From: Pseudohalioglobus lutimaris
GTDB lineage: Bacteria > Pseudomonadota > Gammaproteobacteria > Pseudomonadales > Halieaceae
Length of the DNA stretch: 64,000 nt
Direction of reading: 5' to 3'
Assembly: GCF_002866825.1 (NCBI RefSeq)
Contig: NZ_PKUS01000012.1
Location: forward strand, 62,001-126,000
Positions 24,733-33,672 of the stretch are shown piece after piece. Every line of letters begins with the position of its first letter. The first letter of the stretch is position 1. The notes beneath the pieces were generated by a model that saw nothing but the letters and a program-made list of their open reading frames with translations, ran no database searches and had not been told where the DNA came from. Both the position numbers and the translations under genes were made by a program.

Positions 24733-25754
24733 ATGAGGCGGTTGTACTCAATGCCGAGGCGGCGACCGACGTCGGGCAGCGAGACCACAACGAGGACAAC
24801 TGGCTGGTGGACCGTGAGCTGGGTCTGGCCCTGGTTGCCGACGGGGTGGGTGGCCACAATGCCGGGGAGGTGGCGAGTGCCCTGACCTGCAGCACGATTT
24901 CAGCAGGGGTCGCCGAGGGGCTGACCCTGCGCGAGGCGGTGGAGGAGGCCAATCGTTCGGTACGCGAGGCGATAGAACAGGGCAAGGGGCGCCAGGGTAT
25001 GGCGTCTACCGTGGTCGGCCTGCAATGCGACGAGTCCGGCTACCGGATCGCCTGGGTGGGTGACAGCAGGGCCTACCTGTGGGACGGCATGCTGCACCTG
25101 CTTACCCAGGATCACTCTTTCGTACAGACCCTGGTGGATCAGGGCCAGATTACTCCCGAGCAGGCCAGGGTGCATCCGCGTAAAAACATCATCGTACAGG
25201 CCATTGGCCTGCAGCAAGAGGGTGACCTCGCGGTGGGAGAGAACCAGGGACAGTTGCCGCAAGGAGCGGAGTTGTTGCTGTGTAGCGACGGTCTCTCCGA
25301 TGTGCTGGATAGCGGCGAGCTGGCTGCGATTCTTGGCCGGGACGAAGACCCGGCCAGCCGCTGCAAGGCAATGGTCCAGCTGGCGGTGGACAAGGGCGGT
25401 CAGGACAATATCACTGCGCTGCTGGTGGACTGCGCGGGCGCGGCCGCGAGCGAGGGTGAGGGCGCTCCCAGGACATACTGGCACTTCGATCCGCAAAGTG
25501 GGGAATACCATGGAATGGCCACCGCGGCGGTGGAGTACAGCGGGGATACGGGACAGACGGTGGTGCGGCGTATTGCTCCTCGCGGCGCGGAAGACACCGT
25601 ACAGAATTTCACGCCAGGCTCGGAGCCGGGAGTGAGCGGGGATGAACGTAAGGATGATACCGGCGCGCAAAGGTCCAGGCGGTTGAGGATCTTTTTGGGG
25701 GCAGCGCTAATCGTTGCAGTAATCCTTGGCCTGATCAGCCAGGGCGTAGTGTAA
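24729..25754 (+). CDS. PP2C-family Ser/Thr phosphatase with C-terminal membrane anchor
   Basis: This 341-residue PP2C (PPM) phosphatase has the metal-site and core motifs VGQRDHNEDN, VADGVGGHNAGE, GMASTVVGL, WVGDSRAYL, LTQDHSFV, LLCSDGLSD and GGQDNITALLV. All conserved Asp residues are present, so it should dephosphorylate phospho-Ser/Thr proteins in a Mn/Mg-dependent way. A linker of ~60 residues leads to a C-terminal membrane helix (about 317-340), leaving the enzyme in the cytoplasm. The GTG start overlaps the stop of the upstream cytochrome gene (GTGA), so translation is coupled. The FHA-protein gene follows after 12 bases. Nearby kinases are the likely partners. Confidence 0.93.
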   Translation: MNEAVVLNAEAATDVGQRDHNEDNWLVDRELGLALVADGVGGHNAGEVASALTCSTISAGVAEGLTLREAVEEANRSVREAIEQGKGRQGMASTVVGLQCDESGYRIAWVGDSRAYLWDGMLHLLTQDHSFVQTLVDQGQITPEQARVHPRKNIIVQAIGLQQEGDLAVGENQGQLPQGAELLLCSDGLSDVLDSGELAAILGRDEDPASRCKAMVQLAVDKGGQDNITALLVDCAGAAASEGEGAPRTYWHFDPQSGEYHGMATAAVEYSGDTGQTVVRRIAPRGAEDTVQNFTPGSEPGVSGDERKDDTGAQRSRRLRIFLGAALIVAVILGLISQGVV

Positions 25755-25766
25755 AGAGGAACGAAA

Positions 25767-26810
25767 ATGAGTGAATTTACGGCGAAACTTGTCGCCAGTG
25801 ACGGCGCAAGCATCGAGTTGTCGGGAGAGCAGACGGTGGGCCGGTCCCCCGACTGCGACATGGTCATAGATGATGGCCGGGTATCACGCGAACACGCACG
25901 GCTGCGCGTACAGAGCAGCCGGCTAACGGTAGAGGATCTGGGGTCCGCCAACGGCACCCGGGTCAATGAAACGCCGGCGGTGGGTGAGGTGGAGCTTGCC
26001 GATGGCGATATCCTCTGTTTCGAAAAGCACTGCTACGTGGTGGCGATAAGTGGCGGCGCAGCGGCAATGGATGCCACCGTGGTGGATATGGGCGCGACCG
26101 TGGTCGATGCCGGTGCCACTGTGGTCAGTGCGGCGCCGCCGGCAGACGAGGCGGTGAACAAGGAGCCCCCTGCCGCGGCCGTGAAAGCAGACCCGCCACC
26201 TGCGCCGCAGCCCTCGCCGTCGGCGGATGCGCCGGTGCCCGGCAGCTGGGTGGATGGGCCCGAAGAGGGCCACACCCGGGTGTTGGGGCTGGATGAACTG
26301 CAGCGGGAGAGCCCCGCCGGGCAGGCCATGGGCAGGGCCTCGGAGCTGGCTCACCTGCTGTTGCTGTCTGCCACCGGCGGTGAACCTGAATTACTGGAAC
26401 TTGAACTCAGCGGCGGCGACAGTCCCGACGTGTGGGAGATCGGTCGTGAGGAGCGCTGTCAGATTTTGCTCGATGATAGCAGCGTATCCAAGCGACACGC
26501 CCAGCTGAGCCACAGCGGTGGGCGCTGGCAGCTGGTCAACCTGGTGTCTGCCAATGGCATCTATGTAAATGGCGAAAAACGCCTCTCTGCCTACCTGGGT
26601 GACGGGGATGAAATCAGCCTGGGAAATACCCGTCTGGTGTTTCATGGCAAGGCAGGTGGCAGCCCGGCGGCGAGCAAGAAACCGGCCGCTCCTGCGGCGG
26701 CCAGTGCAGGCAAAGCGACAAGTACGAAATCAGGGAGTGCTGCCTTGAAATGGACGGCCGGGGCGGTGCTGCTCGTCGCCGCCCTGTTGGTCCTGTGGCA
26801 GCTTCTTTAG
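25767..26810 (+). CDS. Double FHA-domain protein with C-terminal membrane anchor
   Basis: This 347-residue protein has two FHA domains. The first (about 20-92) carries GRSPDCDMVIDDGRVSREHARL and LGSANGTRVN. The second (about 220-300) carries GREERCQILLDDSSVSKRHAQL and LVSANGIYVN. Both keep the Gly-Arg, Ser-Arg/Lys-x-His and Asn-Gly residues that bind phosphothreonine peptides. Between them lies an Ala/Pro-rich linker with repeated DATVVDMGATVV-type Thr-containing segments that could be kinase targets. One hydrophobic helix (about 326-347) ends the protein. It is the last gene of the operon, and its final 81 bases overlap the convergent hydrolase gene. Confidence 0.92.
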   Translation: MSEFTAKLVASDGASIELSGEQTVGRSPDCDMVIDDGRVSREHARLRVQSSRLTVEDLGSANGTRVNETPAVGEVELADGDILCFEKHCYVVAISGGAAAMDATVVDMGATVVDAGATVVSAAPPADEAVNKEPPAAAVKADPPPAPQPSPSADAPVPGSWVDGPEEGHTRVLGLDELQRESPAGQAMGRASELAHLLLLSATGGEPELLELELSGGDSPDVWEIGREERCQILLDDSSVSKRHAQLSHSGGRWQLVNLVSANGIYVNGEKRLSAYLGDGDEISLGNTRLVFHGKAGGSPAASKKPAAPAAASAGKATSTKSGSAALKWTAGAVLLVAALLVLWQLL

Positions 26811-27665
26811 CTCCGCCAGGGCAGGCCAGGCCTGTAGCCAGCAGCAGCTGTGATCAAAGCCACTGACGGTGTGTGATGTTACCGGCAGGCCGGTTGCCTG
26901 TAGCCTGCGGATAAAGCCACTTGCGAGTGCGGCGGGGACGTTCTTGTCGTGCTCCCCGAAGTAATGCGACTGTCGCAGGCCAGGCCGCCAATGATGCTGG
27001 TCTGCGGGATTGAGAGAACCGGTCAGGGGGCTATAGCCGTGCAGTTCTGTCCATCGCTGGGTATCCAGTGGTGCGGCCAGGGTCACCACTTCGACCACTG
27101 CGGGGCTGACTGCGGCCACCAGCATGGCCAGGGTGCCGCCGCCGCTGAAGCCGATCAGCCGGATGGCGGCCTCCGGGTGCTGCCCGGCAAGGTCGGCCAC
27201 TACCGCTGCAATACTGTCGCGCACTTCCCGGGAGTAGCGGGATGTGGTCCACAGAGAGGGCTCACAGGGTGTGCTGCCGGCAGCACTGTAGTAACAGGGG
27301 CGGCCGATATAGGCCGCCGGGCCAGGGTCTGCCAGCATCAGGTTCAGGCCCAGATGATGCCTGGGCGTCGGGTCCAGGGACACCTGCCCAGGACGGATGA
27401 AGGCGCGGCCATCGCCGCCGAGGTAGACACTGAGTTGCTCGACATCCCCGTCGGGGATGCGCGTGACCAGCAGGTGGGAGAACGTGGTGCCGGTAATATA
27501 GCCGGTATGGGCGTCGGCCCCGGCAGCCAGCGCCATTGCCTCATGAGTAGGGTTTTGGCCGCAGGCGGCACTGAGCAGAGTCAGCAGCAGGGCCAGCGCC
27601 CTGCCGCCAAGCTGCTCAAGCGGGGCCGGTTTCGCCTGCCGGGCTGGAGGGGCGGGAATTGACAA
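26730..27665 (-). CDS. Alpha/beta-hydrolase-fold lipoprotein
   Basis: This 311-residue protein starts with a Pro-rich leader, a hydrophobic segment and a lipobox, LLSAACG. The hydrolase signature GFSGGG provides the nucleophile Ser, YFGEHDKNVP a likely Asp and GFDHSCCW a likely His, so a complete Ser-Asp-His triad is visible. It is probably an envelope esterase or peptidase, substrate unknown. No ATG fits, and TTG 27665 with GCGAAG seven bases upstream is the best start. The 3' end overlaps the convergent FHA gene by 81 bases. It is divergent from the autotransporter gene. Confidence 0.75.
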   Translation of the reverse strand: MSIPAPPARQAKPAPLEQLGGRALALLLTLLSAACGQNPTHEAMALAAGADAHTGYITGTTFSHLLVTRIPDGDVEQLSVYLGGDGRAFIRPGQVSLDPTPRHHLGLNLMLADPGPAAYIGRPCYYSAAGSTPCEPSLWTTSRYSREVRDSIAAVVADLAGQHPEAAIRLIGFSGGGTLAMLVAAVSPAVVEVVTLAAPLDTQRWTELHGYSPLTGSLNPADQHHWRPGLRQSHYFGEHDKNVPAALASGFIRRLQATGLPVTSHTVSGFDHSCCWLQAWPALAELKKLPQDQQGGDEQHRPGRPFQGSTP

Positions 27666-27773
27666 GACTTAACTTCGCCTAAAATTTTGGTCTATGATAA
27701 TAACCTGTCCGCAACTACTCTGATAATCTGCGTTTAGCGGTTGCAGCGGTTAAAATAAAAATAGGAGTTCATC

Positions 27774-29243
27774 GTGAATAAGAAGCAAATAGCAATAGCG
27801 GTCTTTGGGGTGACGATTGCTGCGCACTCACAGGCGCAGACACAGACACAGGATACGACGCTGGGCTCCGTGGTAGCAGGAGCGGACAACAGCACAGACC
27901 TGCAGGTGGGTACCGGTAATGTGGTGCAGCTGACCTGTGGCCAGATGTTGGATAAGTACCGTCCGGTGGCTGGCGATATACGCCCGGCGGAAACCGCAGA
28001 AGAGGATCTTTTTTTCCGCTGTAACGAAATGGTCACCACCGCTAATGCCCTGGCGAATAATGATGGCCCCACCGGTAATAACCTGGGCTGGAGCAGTGGG
28101 CAGCTCGCCGAGGCGATGCAGCAACTCACCGGTGAGGAGCAGGTGTCCAAGGGCAGCCTGGCCTCGGAGACCTCAAACGGGCAGTTTGCCAATATCGGTA
28201 TGCGTCTGGACGCTATACGTGCCGGGGCGCGCTCTACAGCCGGTGGCGTCAACCTCGCCATGAACGGCACGCCGGTGGTCGGCGGCAATGCCGGTGAGGA
28301 AGGTGACGGCCTGGGTTGGGGGTGGTTTCTCAACGGCGCCTACGGTTTTGGTGAGCGCGACGGCACTCAGGTTGAGGACGAATACGATTACGACTCCTAT
28401 GGTGCCACTCTGGGCTTTGACTATATGTTCGATTCTGGCCTGGTAGCCGGCGTTGCCGCGGGCTATGCCGACTATGAGGTGGACTTTGACAACAGCAGGT
28501 CATCGCTGGCGGGTAACTCGCTTACCTCCACTGTGTCGGGCGGTGGCTTTGAGCTGGATGGTTACAGTCTCAGTGCTTACCTGATCGGCAACCTCGGGCG
28601 TTTCTACGTGGACGGGCTGGTGAGTTACGGCAGTAACGATTATGAGACAGAGCGGGTGGTGCGCTACCAGGGCGCTGCCGACGGTTCTGGCCGCGGTCAA
28701 AATCTGGATATCGATCGCACGATGAGCGGCAAAACCGACAGTGACACCCTGGGCCTCGGTTTGTCTACCGGAACCACTTTTGAACTCGGTGGCTTTGACC
28801 TCGGTGTCGACCTGGGGCTGAGCTACCTGGACATTACCGTGGACGGCTATACGGAGAAGGATTCCGCTGTCAACGGCGGGCTTAACCTGGCTTACGGGGA
28901 TCAGGATATCGAGTCCCTGGTTTCCACCCTGGGGGCGCAGTTGACTCGCAGCTTCAGTACGTCCTCCGGCGTTCTCGTGCCCTACGCACGCGCGGACTGG
29001 CACCATGAGTTCAAGAACGATGCGAGAATGGTAGACGCGCGCTACGCCTCACAAGAGGTGGGCCAGTCTTTCAATCTTAACGTGGGCTCTGATGATCCTG
29101 ACACGGACTACTTCTCCGTCGGTCTGGGTGTGGCAGCGGTGTTCGCCAATAATATTCAGGCGTTCGTCGACTACCGCACGACCCTGGGCCTTGAAGATGT
29201 ATCCGCCAACCTCTTTACCATTGGTGTGCGTGGGAGTTTCTAG
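27774..29243 (+). CDS. Autotransporter-type outer-membrane barrel protein with short passenger
   Basis: This 489-residue protein has a signal peptide ending near residue 21 (…AAHSQA). A short passenger-like segment of ~150 residues follows, with two cysteines (QLTCGQ and FFRCNEM). From about 180 to the C-terminal Phe (LFTIGVRGSF) there is a typical autotransporter beta-domain, with GWGWFLNGAYGFG, ATLGFDYMFD and LGLSYLDI strands. The passenger is too short for a usual beta-helix, so it may act as a channel or anchor. The GTG start has a good AGGAG. A kinase gene and a caspase-like gene follow in the same direction (39- and 80-base gaps), suggesting an operon. Confidence 0.82.
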   Translation: MNKKQIAIAVFGVTIAAHSQAQTQTQDTTLGSVVAGADNSTDLQVGTGNVVQLTCGQMLDKYRPVAGDIRPAETAEEDLFFRCNEMVTTANALANNDGPTGNNLGWSSGQLAEAMQQLTGEEQVSKGSLASETSNGQFANIGMRLDAIRAGARSTAGGVNLAMNGTPVVGGNAGEEGDGLGWGWFLNGAYGFGERDGTQVEDEYDYDSYGATLGFDYMFDSGLVAGVAAGYADYEVDFDNSRSSLAGNSLTSTVSGGGFELDGYSLSAYLIGNLGRFYVDGLVSYGSNDYETERVVRYQGAADGSGRGQNLDIDRTMSGKTDSDTLGLGLSTGTTFELGGFDLGVDLGLSYLDITVDGYTEKDSAVNGGLNLAYGDQDIESLVSTLGAQLTRSFSTSSGVLVPYARADWHHEFKNDARMVDARYASQEVGQSFNLNVGSDDPDTDYFSVGLGVAAVFANNIQAFVDYRTTLGLEDVSANLFTIGVRGSF

Positions 29244-29282
29244 CGCTGGAGACAGACACTGCGGCCGCCAGGATGTGGTGAT

Positions 29283-30797
29283 ATGAAGATTCCGCCGCGC
29301 AGCGCGCACCAGGCTGAAGACCTGACCGAGGGCACCGTAGCGGATACGGTGGTCGACCCGACCCCGACCTCGGGCCCGGACACTGGGGAGCAGGCCACCG
29401 TCGCCGATACCCTGGCCACGCCACCAGTATCGCCTGGCGACGATGTGGTGGATCCGGTTCCCGGGGATATCATCTCCGGGCGCTATCGGCTGGAGCACCT
29501 GCTCGGTGAGGGCGGCATGGGTCGTGTATTCCTTGCGGTGGACCAGCTGTACGAACGCGAGTTCAAGGATCGCCAGTCCAAGGTCGCTATCAAGTTTCTA
29601 GGCAGCCGCTTCGCCTCCCACGGCGTGGCGCGCATGGCCTTGCAGCGCGAAACGCGCAAGTCGCAACAGTTGTCCCATCCCAATGTGGTGCACGTGCTGC
29701 ACTTCGACCAGCACCTGGGACAGCCATACATGATCATGGAGCACATCCGCGGTGAACCGCTGGATGAGCTCATTGCCGGTCGTGCCCGCGACGGCCTGCC
29801 CTGGGACGAGGCCTGGCCGATTATTGAGGGTATGGCGGCGGGCCTGTCCTACATTCACGGCACCGACCTGGTGCACTCCGACTTCAAGCCTAACAACGTA
29901 TTCCTCACCACCGACGGCGCGGCAAAGATTCTCGACCTGGGCATCGCACGCGCCAATGAGAGCGCCCAACAGGGAGGGCAACAAACGGAATTTGACGCCA
30001 GCGCACTGGGTGCGCTTACCCCGGCCTACGCCAGTTGCGAAATGTTCGAGGGACTACCTCCTGGCCCTGAGGATGACGTCTACGCCCTGGCCTGCGTGAG
30101 CTATGAACTGCTGACCGGCAAGCATCCTTTCGCTAACATAGAATCAATCAAGGCCCGTGCGCAGGGCCTCAAGCCCGCGCGAGTGGCGGGGCTCAGTGGC
30201 GGTCGCTGGGCAGCGCTGGAGAAGGGGTTGGCGTTCAATCGCGCGGATCGTCTGGCCAGTGTGGACGCTTTTGCGGAGGGACTTAGCGGTGAGCGGGCTC
30301 GCCGCAAGATGGTGCTCGGTGGCCTGGCCGGGGTGGCCCTGGCGGCAACTCTTGCTGCTGCCGGCCTGGGGCTGTTGGCGATGAAGGCACCGGACTCTGA
30401 GCAGGTGTTTCTCGATAGCCTGGTCACCGCCGGCAGCGAGCCGCTTACCCCCGAGCAGGAGTTGCGGGTACAACGTTGGCTGTCGCAGGGTGATGCCTAC
30501 CTGGAAATCGCCCAGGCAGAATTTGCCGCCGGCGATTTTGCCAGCGCCCATCACATCCTGCGCGTCGGCGCGGACAATGCCTATAGCGCCTATGCCGGGG
30601 TGCTGGGCCTGGTGGATTCTCCACAGGCCAGAGAAGGCATACTCGCTATTATCGATACCTATGCCGGGTGGGCCGATACCCTGGCGTCGCAGGGCGATGA
30701 AGGGGGAGCGGCTTTCGCTACCTGTGAGGGCCTGAAGATATACCCCGGGCACGATGACCTGAGTTCCCTGGCGCAGGAAATGTCCCTGGATTGCTGA
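29283..30797 (+). CDS. Transmembrane Ser/Thr protein kinase, HSD/DLG variant
   Basis: This 504-residue protein has an acidic Thr-rich N-terminus and a kinase domain at about 66-325. The Gly loop LGEGGMGRVF and the VAIK lysine are intact. The catalytic loop reads LVHSDFKPNN, so the usual HRD is HSD (D200). The Mg loop is DLG instead of DFG. Such non-RD kinases can be active, and the catalytic Asp and Asn remain. A membrane helix lies at 343-367, followed by a ~135-residue exported C-terminal region with TPR-like helices. It lies between the autotransporter and caspase genes and could act with the PP2C/FHA pair encoded upstream. Confidence 0.88.
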   Translation: MKIPPRSAHQAEDLTEGTVADTVVDPTPTSGPDTGEQATVADTLATPPVSPGDDVVDPVPGDIISGRYRLEHLLGEGGMGRVFLAVDQLYEREFKDRQSKVAIKFLGSRFASHGVARMALQRETRKSQQLSHPNVVHVLHFDQHLGQPYMIMEHIRGEPLDELIAGRARDGLPWDEAWPIIEGMAAGLSYIHGTDLVHSDFKPNNVFLTTDGAAKILDLGIARANESAQQGGQQTEFDASALGALTPAYASCEMFEGLPPGPEDDVYALACVSYELLTGKHPFANIESIKARAQGLKPARVAGLSGGRWAALEKGLAFNRADRLASVDAFAEGLSGERARRKMVLGGLAGVALAATLAAAGLGLLAMKAPDSEQVFLDSLVTAGSEPLTPEQELRVQRWLSQGDAYLEIAQAEFAAGDFASAHHILRVGADNAYSAYAGVLGLVDSPQAREGILAIIDTYAGWADTLASQGDEGGAAFATCEGLKIYPGHDDLSSLAQEMSLDC

Positions 30798-30877
30798 AGG
30801 CTCTACTAGCAGGCACAGGTGCCTGGTCTATACTGAAGCGATTGGCCAGGGAAAACTCGAATAACAGGAGGAACCCC

Positions 30878-33649
30878 GTGAAACTTCCATTACTTGCTGC
30901 GGCCTCGATCCTTGCCTTGATGCCCACTATGGCGGCCACGGAGCAGCAGGCCTCAATCGCCAGTAAAAACTACGCTGACGTCGACGCCAATAAACCGGTG
31001 ATATGCCTGCTACCTGGCCGGGTACGCAAGGTCGGCGGCATGATGACCTATCTGGAGCGGCGCAAACCCCGGGAGATGACTTCTTCCGAGTGTGAAATCC
31101 GCGGTGGCGAATATACCCTCTACGATAGAGCTAACTACGAGAATGCGCTGGCGGTCTGGATGGAGGGTGCGCTGGACGGTGATGCTACGTCGCAGATATA
31201 CGTGGGTGAAATATATGAGAAAGGCTGGCTTGGAGAGCCGGATTACAAGAGCGCAGCGCAATGGTATGGGAAGGCCGCGGAGCAGGGTGACCGTCGGGCT
31301 CAGCGCAGGCTCGCCTATTTCTACGAAAACGGGCTGGGCGTCGAGGCAGACAAGGGCCAGGCCCTGGGCCTCTGGCGCAGTGCGCTGGATCTGGATGAAG
31401 ACCTTTTGCTGGCCTCCGAAGTGGAGGCCGAGCGCAGCGCTGCGCAGCGACGTATTGACGGTTTGCTGGGCCAGCTGGAAAAGCAAAACCTGGCCACCGG
31501 GCGGCTGCAGCGCGACCTGGAGAGTGCCAAAACCAGCTTGGTCACACAGGGCCGCGAACTGGAATCGGAGCGTCGCTCTACCGCCTCTTTGCAGGCCGAG
31601 CTGGAGTCCGTGCAGGCGGCAGGGGACCCTGTCCGGGTGCGCGAGCTGGAGCAGCAGCTGCTGGCGCGTCAACAACGCCTGGATGAGCAGGCGGTCGCTA
31701 TCGAAATACTTGAGGCTAACGTCAGTGCCCAGGAGGCCCAGCTGGCCGCCAGCATTCGCCAGGGCGAGGTGAGGCAGAAGCAACTCGCCCGCGCCAAAGA
31801 GCAGTTGGAGGAGGAGGCCACGCGGGGCGACGCGCTGCTGCGGGAGTTGAACGGCAAGGAACAGGACTTGACGGCGATGGAACAACGGCTCGCGCAGACC
31901 GTGGCGTCGCTTGAAGATAGCCGGGCCAGGCAGGCCAGTTTGCAGGAACAAGTTGGCCGACAACAGACTTCCGGGGCGGCGGGCTCCGCGGACAAGACCG
32001 CCCTTGAAGATGCACTGCGTGCAGCCCGGGCTGAGGTCGCCAGGCAGGAAACCGAATTAGCCCAACTGCAACAGTCGGTGGCCCAGGAGCGCAGCAGCTT
32101 CAAGGATGAACTGGCCAGCGCCAATCTGCGCGAGGCCGATCTCAGCGCCGCCCTGGCCAGCAGCCAGGCGGAGCGCAAGGCACTGGCGCAACAGTTGCAG
32201 GCAGCTGAGGCGCAAGTGGCACAAATAGAAAAGGACCTGACCCGCAGTCGGTACGCCCTGGCCGATGCCCAGGCAGATGCGGCCACCCTGGCTGAGCGCA
32301 TGGAAGCACTGGGCGAGGATGAACAGGGAGAAGTTAAGATACTGCGCGCTGAAATGGAACAGCAACAGCGGGTGGTGAGCGAATTGCGTGCGGAGCGCGA
32401 TGCCATGCAAGGGCGCTGGGCGGATATGGTCAATGAGCAGGATCAGATGCGCTCGGAGCTGGCGGCGGAAGTAGACCAGCGCAGCTGGATGGAAATTGAA
32501 CTGGAGTCGGCCAAGACCAAGTTAGCCGCGGCCCAGACCCGCCTGCGTGCAGCCGACCAGGCCATGGAGGAGGCGCGCTGGGAGAAGGAAGCGCTGAACC
32601 AGCAGGTGCAGAACCTGGAGCAGGACCTGGGCACGAGTCGCAGTCGCAGTGAAGCGGACCGGCGTCGCCTGCAGGCGGAGTTGGAAAGAACGCGGATGAA
32701 ACTGGCGCAGGTGGGTACGGAGACCTCGCAGATTCGTCGGGAACAGGCGCGTCTGCAGAGTGACGTCAATATGCTGGGCGCGCAGCAGGAGACCCGGCTG
32801 CTGGCTACACGCAGCGGCACCGCGGTGGTCGCGAACCCGGCCGGGCGTGGCCGGGCCGCTGCACAATCGGCTTCCGGTCCGTCTTTTTCCAGCGTACCAG
32901 CCTCACTGCCACGGGTGAAACCGGCAGGCAATTACAAGGCGGTAATTATCGCCAACTATGAATATGACTACATGCCGGACCTGCAGACGCCGCCGCGGGA
33001 CGCCCGTGAGCTGAAACAGATGCTGGAGTCGCGCTATGGTTTCTCGGTGGAGGTGCTGATCAATCTCAATCGCAGCGAGATGTACTCTGTATTGCAGCAG
33101 GCGAGGGATTTCAGCAAAAAGGACGCAGTGGTGCTGTATTACGCTGGTCATGGCAAGATGGACGAATTCGGGGATGGCTACTGGCTGCCCACGGACTACC
33201 GCATGGGCGCACCCCTGTCTGATGCCGTATCCAGCGGTGACCTTACCCAGACCCTCAACCACAGCCCTGCCAAACACGTTCTGGTCGTGGCGGACTCCTG
33301 CTATTCAGGCGCCATGTTGCGCAATGCCAGCCCCACCATCAATAAAGCGGTCCCTGCCCTGGTGAAATACTGGATGGCGAACAAGTCGCGCACCGTGCTG
33401 ACATCTGGTGGACTCAAGCCTGTGCTGGACGAGGGTCCTGATGGTCACTCGGTCTTTGCCGGTGCGCTGCTTGAGGTGCTGGGGGGCAACGCAGGGGTGA
33501 TCAACGGCGAGATGCTGCATGCCCAGGTATTCGGCAGGGTGCAGATGGAAGCGGCTCGTCTGGGTTACCTGGACCAGGCACCCCAGTTCGCGGCCATTGA
33601 GGATGCAGGCCACGAAAACGGCCAGTTTGTGCTGGTGCCCAGGCGCTGA
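30878..33649 (+). CDS. Exported caspase-like (peptidase C14) protein with Sel1 repeats and long coiled coil
   Basis: The GTG at 30878 follows a strong AGGAGG and opens a signal peptide (VKLPLLAAASILALMPTMAA), giving 923 residues. An earlier in-frame ATG at 30791 would spoil the signal. Two Sel1-like repeats lie at about 90-165 (YVGEIYEKG, LAYFYENGLG). Coiled coil follows from about 180 to 620, and a caspase/metacaspase p20-like domain from about 685. That domain has the catalytic His in VLYYAGHG (H758) and the catalytic Cys in VVADSCYSG (C808). It should be a Cys peptidase acting in the periplasm, specificity unknown. It is the last of three co-directional genes with an autotransporter and a kinase. 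Confidence 0.88.
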   Translation: MKLPLLAAASILALMPTMAATEQQASIASKNYADVDANKPVICLLPGRVRKVGGMMTYLERRKPREMTSSECEIRGGEYTLYDRANYENALAVWMEGALDGDATSQIYVGEIYEKGWLGEPDYKSAAQWYGKAAEQGDRRAQRRLAYFYENGLGVEADKGQALGLWRSALDLDEDLLLASEVEAERSAAQRRIDGLLGQLEKQNLATGRLQRDLESAKTSLVTQGRELESERRSTASLQAELESVQAAGDPVRVRELEQQLLARQQRLDEQAVAIEILEANVSAQEAQLAASIRQGEVRQKQLARAKEQLEEEATRGDALLRELNGKEQDLTAMEQRLAQTVASLEDSRARQASLQEQVGRQQTSGAAGSADKTALEDALRAARAEVARQETELAQLQQSVAQERSSFKDELASANLREADLSAALASSQAERKALAQQLQAAEAQVAQIEKDLTRSRYALADAQADAATLAERMEALGEDEQGEVKILRAEMEQQQRVVSELRAERDAMQGRWADMVNEQDQMRSELAAEVDQRSWMEIELESAKTKLAAAQTRLRAADQAMEEARWEKEALNQQVQNLEQDLGTSRSRSEADRRRLQAELERTRMKLAQVGTETSQIRREQARLQSDVNMLGAQQETRLLATRSGTAVVANPAGRGRAAAQSASGPSFSSVPASLPRVKPAGNYKAVIIANYEYDYMPDLQTPPRDARELKQMLESRYGFSVEVLINLNRSEMYSVLQQARDFSKKDAVVLYYAGHGKMDEFGDGYWLPTDYRMGAPLSDAVSSGDLTQTLNHSPAKHVLVVADSCYSGAMLRNASPTINKAVPALVKYWMANKSRTVLTSGGLKPVLDEGPDGHSVFAGALLEVLGGNAGVINGEMLHAQVFGRVQMEAARLGYLDQAPQFAAIEDAGHENGQFVLVPRR

Positions 33650-33672
33650 TGCCGGCACCGTTCCCACCGCCT

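Noticed and set aside
30791-30877. Earlier start of the caspase-like gene
   Set aside because: The ATG at 30791 overlaps the kinase stop region and would bury the signal peptide. GTG 30878 has a perfect AGGAGG and opens a signal sequence.
24729-33649. Type VI secretion regulatory genes
   Set aside because: PP2C, kinase and FHA proteins resemble the PppA/PpkA/Fha set, but no Tss, Hcp, VgrG or ClpV gene occurs in the window and the neighbours are cytochromes.
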